This document shows positions 54,875 to 64,000 of a DNA stretch of 64,000 bases, one piece after another. The DNA is from Notamacropus eugenii (Eukaryota; Chordata; Mammalia; Diprotodontia; Macropodidae). Each line of letters starts with the position of its first letter. The first letter of the stretch is position 1. The position numbers and the translations under genes are program-made. Below the pieces are notes generated by a model, which was not told the origin of the DNA, searched no databases, and saw nothing but the letters and a program-made list of their open reading frames with translations. The DNA lies in contig NC_092875.1 of assembly GCF_028372415.1 (NCBI RefSeq), positions 413,428,239 to 413,492,238 on the forward strand. The letters are read 5' to 3'.

Positions 54875-55060
54875 TCAATAAACATTTACAAAACCCCTAC
54901 TATATGCCAGACACTGTGCTAAGTTCTGGGGATAAAAGTAATAAAAAGAAAAATAATCTCTACCCTCCAGGAGTTTACAAGCTAAAGAAAGGAGACACAA
55001 ATGCAAAAGAAATGTAAAAGTGTGGAGGCAGGAGGTACCCTGGGTAGGGGAATGGTGGAG
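54875..55060 (-). mobile_element. L2 3' end, antisense
   Basis: TCAATAAACATTTACAAAACC, CTACTATATGCCAGACACTG, TGCTAAGTTCTGGGGATAAA and CCTCCAGGAGTTTACAAGCTAA. Confidence 0.82.
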
Positions 55061-55564
55061 TCCAAAGAGTACAGTTTGTAGGAAATGGAGAATTGACTAT
55101 TCTGTGAAGTCTTTTTAAATGGAGGCTTCGGGGAGAGTTCTTTGCTCTACCTTCTTCTAGAGCTCTAACGAGAAGGACAGAGGGCACTGAAGTACTAAAG
55201 CTAATGGATTCTCCCAAGATGAGTTTCTTGGTGAAGAAGCTTCCTGGGAGTGTAATGATGTTCTAAAATGTTCCATAGTCCATATCCCACATAAACATAC
55301 AAACGTTTTATGGTGTTGATGCTCATATATATTTTTAGGTCAAAAGTACAAAATAAATTCTTATCTTTTTCAGTCTAAGAAAGGGCTAACAATACTTTGA
55401 CAGAACTGACCTTCTGCTATTGGTAACACTAAGTCAACCACATGGTTTGTGGGGTTAGTGGCCACTTAATCAATCCTCAAGGAAATATACACTACCCTCA
55501 CTTTAGGATTTTGGTTCGCGAAATTTGAAAGCCTTCCCTGGTCGTTTCACATTAACTTAGAGAC
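55061..55564. other. No clear feature; possible L2 continuation
   Basis: The purine-rich first half (to about 55250) may extend the antisense L2. The remainder is unassigned. Confidence 0.35.
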
Positions 55565-55700
55565 ATAAGATATCATATAATTTCAGAACTGGAAAAAGCT
55601 GGAAGGTCATTCAGTTCAAGCTTCCCATCTTCACAGATGAAGAGACAGGTCTTATTCAACCATAGGCCATGGGCAGTTTGGATATGATTTAGCCAGATTT
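55565..55700 (-). mobile_element. MIR/CR1-like scrap, antisense
   Basis: TATAATTTCAGAACTGG, GCTGGAAGGTCATTCAGTTCAAG and CACAGATGAAGAGACAG. Confidence 0.5.
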
Positions 55701-55828
55701 ATGCAGAAGTAATACTGGACAATTTATAGAATATGAGGTGAAATGCTCATTGCCTCCCAAAGGCCAGTTTTCCCAAATTGTATGAATAAATGATTTGATT
55801 TTCTAATTGTTGATGCTGTCAATTTTGT

Positions 55829-55872
55829 ACTAATAATAATAGTAATAGTAGTAATAATAGTAATAATACTAG
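55829..55872 (+). repeat. Imperfect (AAT)/(AGT) repeat
   Basis: TAATAATAATAGTAATAGTA and continuing units. Confidence 0.8.
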
Positions 55873-55929
55873 TCAATAAGCATTGTGTGCAAGGCATTGT
55901 GCCAAGTTAATAGTAATAATAGTAGCAAG

Positions 55930-56426
55930 TATTTGTATACTTTTTTAAGGTCTGCAAAGGTTTACAAATATTATCCCATCCTCTCTTTAGCACAGCCCTG
56001 AGAGAAGGTGCTTTTATTATTCTAGTTTTACTGATAAGGAAAATGAGACAAAGAGAGGTTATGGCCAGGCCATAGCCAGTAAATTTCTGGAGCAGTTTGA
56101 ACTCAGTTCCTGATTTCAGGTGTAGCTAGGGGTCACAGAGGATAGAGCAAAGCCTGGATTTAGGAAGACTCATATTCCTCAGTTCAAATCTGGCCTTCGT
56201 CACATACTATAGCTCTATGATTTTAAGTTAAGTCACTTAACCCTGTTTTCCTCAATCTCCTTTTCTGTAAAATGATCTGGAAGAGGAAATAGCAAGCGAC
56301 TCCAGTATTTCCACAAAGAGAACCTGAGCTGAGGTCACAAAGAGTCAGACATGACTGATAATGACTCAACAACAGCTTCTTGGCTCCAGTTCCAGCACTA
56401 TCTACTGTACTACTGAGCTGCCATAA
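55930..56426 (-). mobile_element. MIR, antisense, split by a SINE
   Basis: GGTCTGCAAAGGTTTACAAATATTATCCC, CTAGTTTTACTGATAAGGAAAATG, AGAGGTTATGGCCAGGCC and GAACTCAGTTCCTGATTTC, then after the SINE (56376 on) GGCTCCAGTTCCAGCACTATCTACTGTAC completes the antisense MIR head. Confidence 0.82.
56119..56376 (+). mobile_element. MAR1/MON1-type SINE inserted in MIR, sense
   Basis: GTAGCTAGGGGTCACAGAGG, AAGACTCATATTCCTCAGTTC, TTTCTGTAAAATGATCTGG, AACCTGAGCTGAGGTCACA, AGAGTCAGACATGACTGA and ACTCAACAACA. Confidence 0.9.
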
Positions 56427-57055
56427 GGAACAACATGAGATTAAAAATAGTGATATAGACTGTTTAAGCACTAGAAGACATTTTTATTTGTAAAAATCAG
56501 TTATTTCCAAAATGTGTTGTCTTCCTTGAATTAATTTCAATACAAGAAAACCTGACATAATCATTGATTCAGTATTAATTAATAGTTTTCGTCGTAACTG
56601 GGTATGACCTAGAAAATGGTTAACTTTCTAATTGTTCATCTTCAGCAGTTGAAGAATGTCATTATGTCATTTTTAATGAGATTAGAAAAAATAGATATAG
56701 AAGCCCAAGTGATTATTTCATTCTGTGTCACCCAGCAGGGAACATCAGTATTATGTAGTCACTTGTTTTCCATTTAAAACAAAAATAAAGCAGTCAACAA
56801 GTTAATTGCATCCTTCAAAAAGATTCTCTCTGCTCTTCATCACAACATTTTCCCTCTTTATAAAAATACCAAATGATACTGTATTAACACAATATAATCG
56901 CTGTTTATAAATGAGGCATATCACTTTTCTCAACTCAAATGAAATACTTATTTCTATATATTATTAAAAGAAGTGAGAATTGCCCTAGAAACTAATTTTG
57001 TCTTAAAACCTGTATATAGAAAAATGCAAGGCTCTGTTAAAATGTGGCTATTTTC
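56427..57055. other. No recognisable feature
   Basis: AT-rich spacer. Confidence 0.4.
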
Positions 57056-57215
57056 TTTTTGTCTCTACTGTTTTTGTAGTATCTTATTCGGTTCCTTCCT
57101 TCACATTCAATAAAACCCTATATTTCTCCTGTTTGATACCTCAGGGTCATCTTTCACTCCTGTGTCTGCACTATAGACAACCAATTAACAAATTCTTTTT
57201 AACTACCTCCACACA
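57056..57215 (+). mobile_element. L2 internal fragment, sense
   Basis: ACCTCAGGGTCATCTTTCACTCCTG and ACAACCAATTAACAAATTC fit the L2 block CTAGGAGTCATCCTTGACTC... followed by CCAATCAGTTGCCAAAT (recognised in parts). Confidence 0.5.
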
Positions 57216-58214
57216 TCTTAGATATCATTGCTTAATTAAAGCACCAAGTGGAAAGAAATAAGAAGTTTTGTGTAAAGGAATAAACTATGAAAACATTGAG
57301 TAAATATAGTGTTAAAAAAGAAGACAACAGTTATTTTAACATAATGTGAATTTATGAAAGAAAGTCTTGAGGGCATGAAATCTAAATGGGATGCAAATAT
57401 ACTAAATTGAGTCCAATAATGTACAATCACTTAATGCTGAATGAAAGAGAACTAGTGGGGTGTAATGGAAGTCAAAAATCAGTTTGTGTCTGTGAATACC
57501 TAGGTTCAGGATCTGCCTCAGAATAATACTGTCTGTGAGGCAATAACTGAGTCACCCTCAGAGTCACAGGTAATTTTCCAAGGCTACACATTACAAAATA
57601 CCTGAAATGTTGCATAGGAGAAAGGTTACAAACAGGGGATTTTTTTTAATATGATAAAATTAGATATCTGGCCCAATTTAAGCCAAATGCATCTCTTTTC
57701 TACAATAGAAAGCTAAAATATAATAACTACTCAATCTTTCAAAATTATAATATACTGACAAGGTAAATTTAACTTTTAAAAACAAATTGCATGGATATTT
57801 TGAATATTATAATTTCCTTTTCATAATCAATGTGAAAATATTTGAAGAATTGTATATTGCCCAACTGATGTATCCATTTGTCCCTACAAATTATATACTG
57901 AAATTTGCATTGCTATTAATAGCAAGAAGCCTAATTAGGTAATTACCGAAGAAGCCAATCTCCTGGTTATATCTTTGTTCTGAAAAATACTAACATCAAA
58001 AAAATATCATTCCTTCTTAAGGAATCCTTTCCTGTACATTTTGATCTACCTTAAGGAAACATTGACCAGATCTTCCTAAGAAATACACAAGAAACAACCT
58101 CAACAATTTTCTTGGAAGAATATATTTAACTCAAACCATAGAGACAACATAAAACCAAAATGACAATAAATCATTGTTATTTTTTCCAGACAATGTATAA
58201 TGTCATAGAGATCT
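57216..58214. other. Mostly unassigned; degraded SINE at about 57450-57565
   Basis: GTGTAATGGAAGTCAAAAATC, CCTAGGTTCAGGATCTGCCTC and GTGAGGCAATAACTGAGTCACC suggest a decayed SINE. The remainder is AT-rich. Confidence 0.35.
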
Positions 58215-58463
58215 AGGAAGAAGAAGAAGAAGAAGAAGAAGAAGAAGAAGAAGAAGAAGAAGAAGAAGAAGAAGAAGAAGAAGGAGGAGGAGGAGGAGGA
58301 AGAGGAAGAAGAAGAAGAAGAAGAAGAAGAAGAAGAAGAAGAAGAAGAAGAAGGAGAAGAAGAAGAAGAAGAAGAAGAAAAAGAAGAAGGAGAAGAAGGA
58401 GGAGGAGGAAGAGGAGGAGGAGGAGAAGGAGAAGGAGGAGGAGGAGAAAAAAGAGGAGGAGAA
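58215..58463 (+). repeat. 249-nt pure purine (GAA/GGA)n tract
   Basis: No pyrimidine occurs in 249 consecutive bases. The repeat is (GAA)n at first, with interspersed GGA blocks towards the right. On the minus strand it gives spurious poly-Leu/Pro/Ser. Confidence 0.98.
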
Positions 58464-59110
58464 TCATTTTCTGTTCAAAAGAAGCTTATATTTTAGTGAG
58501 AGACAAATACATATATATATTGAAAAATACATATACACATACATATAATATAAATATAAGGTGAACAAATACAAATATATACAGAATACTTAAATACAAA
58601 GTACTTTGGGAGGAAGGGCGCTGCAACTGGAAGGATCAGGAAAGACTTCATAAAGATGATGGTGCTTCCACTGTGTTTTAAAGAAACAAGGATACTCTGA
58701 GGATAAAGGTAAGAAGGAAGTGCAATATCGAAGTGGAATGGCTTGGACAAAAGCATGTGTGATGGGAAATGGAGTGTTCTGTGCAAAGAATAAGAATGAT
58801 GTCAGTTTGGTTAGATCTCAAAGTATGAGAGAAAGTGAAATCTAATGAGGCTGGAAGGACAGGTTGAGGTCAGATTATGTAGGGCTTTAAAAACTCAGTA
58901 GAGGAGTTTGTATTTAATTCTAAAAATGATAGGGAGTTACTGGAGTTTTTTGAGTAGGGGAAATCACATCATCTTATCTGAGCTTAAGTTAAAATCACTT
59001 TAGCAGCAGTGTGTAGAGTGGACTGGCATGGTGAGAAACTTGAGACAGAAAGTTCAATTAGGAGGTTGCTGGAATTATCTGGTTAAGAAATGATGAGAGC
59101 CTTAGCTAAG
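58464..59110 (-). mobile_element. L2 3' part, antisense
   Basis: GAAGCTTATATTTTAGTGAGAG, GATGATGGTGCTTCCACTGTG, CAGATTATGTAGGGCTTTAAA, TGATAGGGAGTTACTGGAG, AAATCACTTTAGCAGCAGTGTG and GGAGGTTGCTGGAATTATC match the antisense L2 order over about 600 bp. Confidence 0.82.
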
Positions 59111-59665
59111 TTTTCAGTTATGTGAGTGAAAAGAAGGGGTCAAAGGTGAAACATGTAAAGATACAAATAGCAAGTTTTGGTGATTGATTGGATATAGCAA
59201 AAGCATTTTGAAATACCACGCTCCAAAATTATACCCAGTAACCTTAATCATCCTTTCCAAGGGTTGTATATTACTCACAGGCAACCAATGGAATTTCTTT
59301 CTTGTAGGAATCATGGAAGGAGATGGGCTCTTTACATAATTAAGTTGCTTAATCAGACATAGTGAAAGCAATTCTGCACAGGAGCAAAGTAAGTGAAATA
59401 GTCTCTCTTGGCAATAAGGTGCATGCTTCTAAAAGAAATGACCAATTCAAGCCATGCACATAATAATTAGATAGTTTAAATGAGGTCATATTTATCAGTG
59501 AAAAGATTCTTTTCTTTAAAGCATATAATAAAAATCTATTTACCTTATAAAATTGTAGGCTTCTCAGTAATCTGACAGTATAGTAAAGCTAGAAATCAAG
59601 GAAGAGCCAAAAGATTCCAGTATTCATTCTGAATTTTTGTTTGTGAAACTACAACCTGGATCAAA
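59111..59665. other. No recognisable feature
   Basis: The first part may be a further L2 continuation. The rest is unassigned. Confidence 0.35.
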
Positions 59666-59875
59666 TAGGGGAAGGAGCATGAGAAAAGGTCTGAATTTGG
59701 GGCAATTTGACTTTAATTGACATCCTAGTTTTGCTGCTTAATTTCAATATGACTTTGGACAAGTCACTTCAATTGAATGGACCTCAATTTCTTCATCGTA
59801 AGGAGAGATAAGGGATTGGGTTACATGATCTTTAAGGTCCTTTGCAGACCTCAGTCCATGATACTAAGGTATTAA
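59666..59875 (+). mobile_element. MIR, sense
   Basis: TTGACATCCTAGTTTTGCTGC, TATGACTTTGGACAAGTCAC, CCTCAATTTCTTCATCGTAA and CTTTAAGGTCCTTTGCAGAC. Confidence 0.8.
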
Positions 59876-59937
59876 GATCCTATAATCTTTAGTTTTTTGG
59901 CATAGTAATTTTCCCAGAAAGATGATGCAAGTGTGCA

Positions 59938-60300
59938 CAAGAATGGCAGAACTGAAAAGTTAGAAGGGATCTCATTCAAACCACATCCAAATCCCTTCTA
60001 CAACATCCCCTTCTGGAGCAAGTGTTCCTTTGCCCCATTTCTTGGGACCCTCCAGTAAAGGTGAGCTCATTTTTAAGGAAGTCAACTTCACATCTTTCTA
60101 CTGTGTACAAAAGAATCCCATGTGACTCATTGAATGTCTTGTGGAAATCTAAATATTTTATGTCCATGACATTCTCATGATCTACTGTCACAGAAATAAA
60201 ATTCCAGAAATGTCGAAAAGAGAATGATATTGATTTGGCATGATTAGTTAGTTCCAAGAAAAGAAAAGGAAACCATAGGGAAAGTGACCATGCCATTCAT
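59938..60300 (-). mobile_element. CR1/L3-type LINE fragment, antisense
   Basis: GAACTGAAAAGTTAGAAGGGATCTCATTC, TTCTACAACATCCCCTTCTGG, ATGTCTTGTGGAAATCTAAATATT, CATGACATTCTCATGATCTACTG and GATTTGGCATGATTAGTTAG are in antisense CR1/L3 order. Confidence 0.75.
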
Positions 60301-60544
60301 GATAGATAAGAAACTAGGTAGGCATGGCAGGAGATGTTTTGGGAAGATTTGCGGAGTGTTCAAATCTGTTCAAAGTGTTCAAAAAAATATGTTTATGAGC
60401 CTATGGCCTAAAATTCTACAGGGAAGATCAGTTTAAGAGGAATGAGAAGTTTTTAACAATGAAATTATAGATGTGTACAGAGAAACGATTCCAATGAGGA
60501 AAAAAAAAGTGGTTGGATGATCAAAGGAACCACTGTGAATACAG

Positions 60545-60735
60545 AGGAGACAGTATAGTACAGTAAAAAGAATACTCAATTTCAAATCAGAGGAATGGGA
60601 GTTTAATCCCAGTTTGGTCACTTTCCCACCAGTGCTATTCAGGATAGGTCATTTATCTTCACTTGACCTTAAATTTCTCATCTGAAAATGGCTTTCAAAG
60701 TCCTTTCCATGTATAAAACCATGATCCAATGAGAC
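60545..60735 (+). mobile_element. MIR, sense
   Basis: GACAGTATAGTACAGTAAAAAG, GGAGTTTAATCCCAGTTTGG, ATAGGTCATTTATCTTCACTTG and CTTTCAAAGTCCTTTCCATG. Confidence 0.75.
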
Positions 60736-60799
60736 TTGTTCTAATATATGCCTGATTTGCCAAAGGGACCTTTACTTTTTGGAAGGAAGTGCTTTTTAC

Positions 60800-60852
60800 T
60801 TAATGTAATTAATTACATAACATTACAATTACATTAATGTAATTAATGAGTT
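60800..60852. repeat. AT-rich palindrome cluster
   Basis: ATGTAATTAATTACAT at 60803-60818 is a perfect 16-bp palindrome and ACATTAATGT at 60831-60840 a perfect 10-bp one. TAATGTAATTAAT occurs twice in direct orientation. Confidence 0.9.
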
Positions 60853-61284
60853 ATATATTGACAATATAGTCACGCCAAGGTAGTGGACAATCTACAATGT
60901 CATCTAATCCCAGCGATCTCAGTAATCAATTCTTGTCCTCTTTGTGAGTGGCTCAGTAGTGAAAGAGACACATTTTGAAACTTATATGACAATACACAAG
61001 CATTTTTGGTTCTACTTTTATTTAGTGATATCCATTGGTTTATGGGCTCCACAGATGTCAAATTTTAGTAAGAGTGAAATATTATTAAAACAGAAACCTT
61101 CCCTTTATGTGGCTTTCAGGTTAGGATTTAGCTTAGATATGAGCATTTATCTCTTCCTTTTCTTCTCCCCCATATATGTCTATACAGTTCTCCAGGCAGG
61201 TGGGAGAAATGTGGATTTTTACCCTTCATTCTGGCAGAATGATTTCTGGGAAACATGTGGGAGCTAAAACACAGTTTTGTATAG
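60853..61284. other. No assigned gene; ends in a strong donor-like site
   Basis: A 107-codon frame (60944-61267) has no recognisable domain. TATAG/GTAAGT at 61281-61290 matches the splice-donor consensus and pairs with an acceptor at 61352. Confidence 0.3.
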
Positions 61285-61352
61285 GTAAGTTGTCTGGTTT
61301 TGTAACCCTGGCTGATTTATTTTTCTTTTTGCCTTTATGTTTCATTCTTTAG

Positions 61353-61650
61353 CACAGGTGATCAGACAGTGATCTGGAGATGCACATTTTCAGCCTCAGA
61401 GGCAACCTCATGAGTTCCAGAAGTTAGAGCTTTTGAGTATGTCAGAGAAGACTGGTGGCAGAAGTAACTTCTGCTTCGGAGATGATGTTCAACAGAAGGA
61501 TAAGCCCAACCCCTGGTCTAGTTTGCCAGAAGTTGTGGATCTGAAGGAATTGTTTGGACAATGCTAAAATGTCAATCCAGCAGTCCTGCAAACTGCTTCA
61601 TGTTTTAATGTTTGAGTCTTATACTTCTAAAGAGAGTACAATAAAGTTAC
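61353..61650 (+). other. Candidate terminal exon with 42-codon ORF and poly(A) signal
   Basis: I do not recognise this. A 68-nt interval at 61285-61352 runs from GTAAGT to a pyrimidine-rich ATTCTTTAG, with CTGAT as a possible branch site, so it looks like a very short intron. A second acceptor-like CATTTTCAG ends at 61393. An ATG at 61439 opens 42 codons (MSEKTGGRSNFCFGDD... ending KELFGQC) to a TAA at 61565. AATAAA lies 75 nt later (61640-61645), with GU-rich sequence near 61685-61728. The peptide has no simple-sequence bias. All signals are short and could occur by chance. Alternatives are a non-coding transcript or nothing. Confidence 0.22.
61640..61645 (+). terminator. AATAAA, possible poly(A) signal of the candidate exon
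   Basis: Canonical hexamer with a downstream GU-rich stretch (TGTTTGTGAGT, TTTTGTGTGTGG). Confidence 0.35.
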
Positions 61651-62868
61651 AAAGGTATTACAATTCATTTAAAATTTCTGTCAATGCATGTTTGTGAGTC
61701 TTTTCCATGTAGCACTTATTTTGTGTGTGGAGGAAAAAAATAGTTGCCTTGTAGCTGAGTTAAATTGTCTATTGAATGCCTTTCTTCTTCTCCTCCCCTA
61801 GACTTGAACCTTATTTAAGCTTTAAGTAATTTTCCCTAGGGATCCAGAATGGGAGGGGGCGTGGTATTTAAAAAAAACAAACTAGGCAGTTCAATAAAGA
61901 ACCTAAATCCTCTCTATAGAGGTCAAGTTCCCTCTACGATTGAACCTGGCCTGAATGTCCTGAAGTGTACAAGGACATTAATAGAGAGGATTAGTATTCT
62001 TTTAGACCAAGAAGTGGTTTTAATTATTTTTCCTTCAATCAACCCACATTTACTGAGCATCTAATTTGTTCCAGGCCTTAGTTCCTCAATCTCTGTATGG
62101 TACTATGGTACTATGATCTATCATACTACCACAGGGCAGGTAAAGCCAAGACCTCTAAGAAGCCAGTACCACAACATCCCTCCATATCACCAGTCTTGCT
62201 TCCAGTTAAGATACCCCTTCTACCCCAGTAATTGTCCAGAAGAGCAATCCGTGCCTACCATCAATGCCAATCAAACAACTATCATAGACATGAAAACAAT
62301 CCAACAAAGATAAAGGGGCAAAGTGCTTTGAGGAAAAGATAAGAAGTGACATGCCAGATAGGTCAAGATACCATCACACTCTGACTACCACTTTCCCTTA
62401 GTCCCAGATGAACTTATGCCAAAGAGCCTTTGATCCCAGGCCACCAGCTTCAAGCTAGGCTTACACCTAGCTACCTAGCAGTGTTCTTCTGAACAACCGT
62501 TATGAATGAATCAGAGCCGCTGTACCTGCTATCCCCAGGACCACCATCAACTACTTGCCTGTTGGTGCCTAGTAGTAGTGGTAGCACCCCCGTCTCTTAT
62601 GTTTCTACCTTGCTTCCACCCTGGCTACCATTGTCACAAGGTTGAGATTATTGAGAAATGAACTAGCAAATGTCTATCTAATACTGAAGACTCATAAAGG
62701 AAAGTTCCCAACACCAAAGTCCTTGAAACTACCAAAATAGTCCCAAATCGGAAATGGATATGGAAATGATAGTAAAGATGCTTTACCATCTGCTCTGCTG
62801 CTATGTCTTAAGTACTGTTGTGCTTTCTCTTGTATTTTGCTGTGGAATCCCACCTGAACTCCTTGATA
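61651..62868. other. Unassigned; relatively GC-richer block at 62100-62660
   Basis: A tiny antisense L2 end lies at 62035-62075 (TCAACCCACATTTACTGAGCATC). 62100-62660 is C-rich compared with its surroundings, without a frame or a family I recognise. Confidence 0.35.
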
Positions 62869-62966
62869 GAAGGGACTGAAAGCACATTTTCTCTTTGTAC
62901 TGCTCACACTTATACCACATGTTATAGAAAGTAAGTGCTTAAAATGATTTTCATGAATTGAATGAT
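62869..62966 (+). mobile_element. L2 3' end, sense
   Basis: GAAGGGACTGAAAGCACATTTTC, TATAGAAAGTAAGTGCTTAAAATG and GAATTGAATGA resemble the L2 terminus. Confidence 0.6.
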
Positions 62967-63261
62967 TCTCTCATGAAGAGCCATGCTTAAGGATACATTG
63001 GTTTCTTGCTTTGTTCTTTTCTTTACTTTTTCAATGCTATGATGAATGAGACTTTTCTTATATTGTATTTTACATACCATGGTTGTATTTTCACAATCTG
63101 AAGTGGAACAAAGATAGTTTTCCTTTGACTTTATGGTTCTTGCCAGCTCTAAGATTTTAAGATTCTCTTTTTAACTGGTATATTAGAGGGTGTGGTTTTC
63201 CTATATTTATCTATGTGTATGTATATTGGGCATTTTGACTAGTGATAGTGTTAAAAATAGA

Positions 63262-63414
63262 ATGATAGAACTTTAAATCTGGGAGAGATCATAAAGATAA
63301 TCTTGTTTCATTTTCATTATAAGGAAATTGAGGTCTGAGGAAGTTTAAGTAAGTTTCTCACCTTAACAAAACCAGTTGGTGGTAGGACCCAGGTGTCCTG
63401 AATCCTAATTCAGT
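63262..63414 (-). mobile_element. MIR, antisense
   Basis: AACTTTAAATCTGGGAGAGATC, TCATTATAAGGAAATTGAGG, AAGTAAGTTTCTCACC and GACCCAGGTGTCCTGAATCC. Confidence 0.7.
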
Positions 63415-63869
63415 GGGGTTTTTTTTATAGAATATCATATTAGCTATCACTGATCATGCAAATGCTGCAAATATTATCTTTGATAAGAAACATTGATGTC
63501 TAATAATGATAATTTCTTATCTTTGCAGGGATTTCTTTGTTCTTTACTTACTTGTCTTAAATTTCATATGAGTAGACAGAATGCTGACTGCTAAAACAGG
63601 CTGGATTCTATGTTTCAATATAGGCCACATTTCATGGTACTCCAATACATCTGGCACATTGTGCTCAGTTATTGGGTGTGGTAGGTACAGAATCAAGATA
63701 ATACATTTGTGATGTGCATTTAAGTTGCAAAAGCAAAGATCTGGATCTCACTGGATCTTGTGATCTTCATTTTTCTCAATTTAGGAAATGAGCAAATTGA
63801 ATTAAATGTTCTCTAAGTTTCTTTTTGTCTTTAAAAATCTATGAATATATTATTTCATTTCTTGAAAAT
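63415..63869. other. No recognisable feature
   Basis: AT-rich spacer. Confidence 0.4.
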
Positions 63870-64000
63870 GGCATAGAATTATGGAAAAGATACTAAATAT
63901 GAAGTTGATACTCAATAGTTATGTGATATTGACCAGGGCATTCATTAATAATTTCTACTATCTGTCTCTCAGAGTTAATATGAGTATACAATGAGATAAT
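63870..64000 (+). mobile_element. MIR, sense, cut by window edge
   Basis: GATACTCAATAGTTATGTGATATTGACC, TCTCTCAGAGTTAATATGAG and ACAATGAGATAAT fit a decayed MIR. Confidence 0.6.

Noticed and set aside
58213..58467. Poly-Leu/Pro/Ser protein
   Set aside because: It is the complement of the GAA/GGA purine tract.
1..64000. CRISPR arrays, bacterial operons, integrated plasmid or phage
   Set aside because: No regularly spaced direct repeats or prokaryotic genes. The repeats and retrocopies are those of a mammal.
1..64000. Functional tRNA genes
   Set aside because: All tRNA-like A/B-box sequences I saw belong to SINE heads. None has an intact cloverleaf.

Overview
This 64 kb window looks like gene-poor, AT-rich intergenic or deep-intronic DNA from a marsupial genome (opossum-like; I cannot tell the species). 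The basis is the repeat content: tRNA-derived CORE SINEs of the MAR1/MON1 type, a second SINE family with an ACAACA-type tail, marsupial-style L1 ends whose 5' end reads GCAGAGCCAAGATGG, half-L1 (HAL1-like) elements, many L2, CR1/L3 and MIR remnants, RTE fragments and long dinucleotide microsatellites. I find no certain host protein-coding exon. The only intact long protein frame is a retrotransposon ORF1.

Layout. 1-4 kb: SINE, MIR, RTE and L2 fragments with microsatellites. 4.1-4.65 kb: a processed retrocopy of elongin C (ELOC). 6-9 kb: CR1/L3 and a long sense L2. 9-13 kb: broken antisense L1 pieces (including an endonuclease-domain fragment), L2, a (TCC)n tract and an L1/HAL1 ORF1 fragment. 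14-19 kb: L2 in both orientations with MIR insertions. 19.8-24.9 kb: the most interesting locus. An old sense L1 is split by a Tigger-like DNA transposon, which carries an L1 3' scrap, an antisense 602-bp solo LTR with a 6-bp target duplication, and a full-length ORF1-only HAL1-type retrotransposon with a 15-bp target duplication and an uninterrupted 362-aa ORF1. 24.9-27.2 kb: antisense L1 3' ends and a second, ORF-less HAL1-related element. 27.4-27.7 kb: a full-length 7SL (SRP) RNA pseudogene. 28-46 kb: SINEs, MIRs, L2 and a composite non-B-DNA-prone microsatellite. 46-48 kb: an antisense L1 ORF1 remnant followed by a sense ORF2 3' end. 50-51.8 kb: a third, older antisense HAL1 copy. 53.4-54.4 kb: an L1 inserted into a CR1/L3 element with a visible target duplication. 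58.2 kb: a 249-nt pure purine tract. 61.2-61.7 kb: a possible small spliced transcription unit with a 42-codon ORF and a poly(A) signal, unproven.

No operons or interacting gene systems are present. The window is a record of successive retrotransposition. Three HAL1-type copies of different age and structure, two of which share the same ORF1-to-3'UTR junction, indicate a family that propagated without its own ORF2, presumably using the L1 enzyme in trans. I was not able to run alignments, so family names rest on recognition of sequence motifs, and boundaries of old fragments are approximate to tens of bases.
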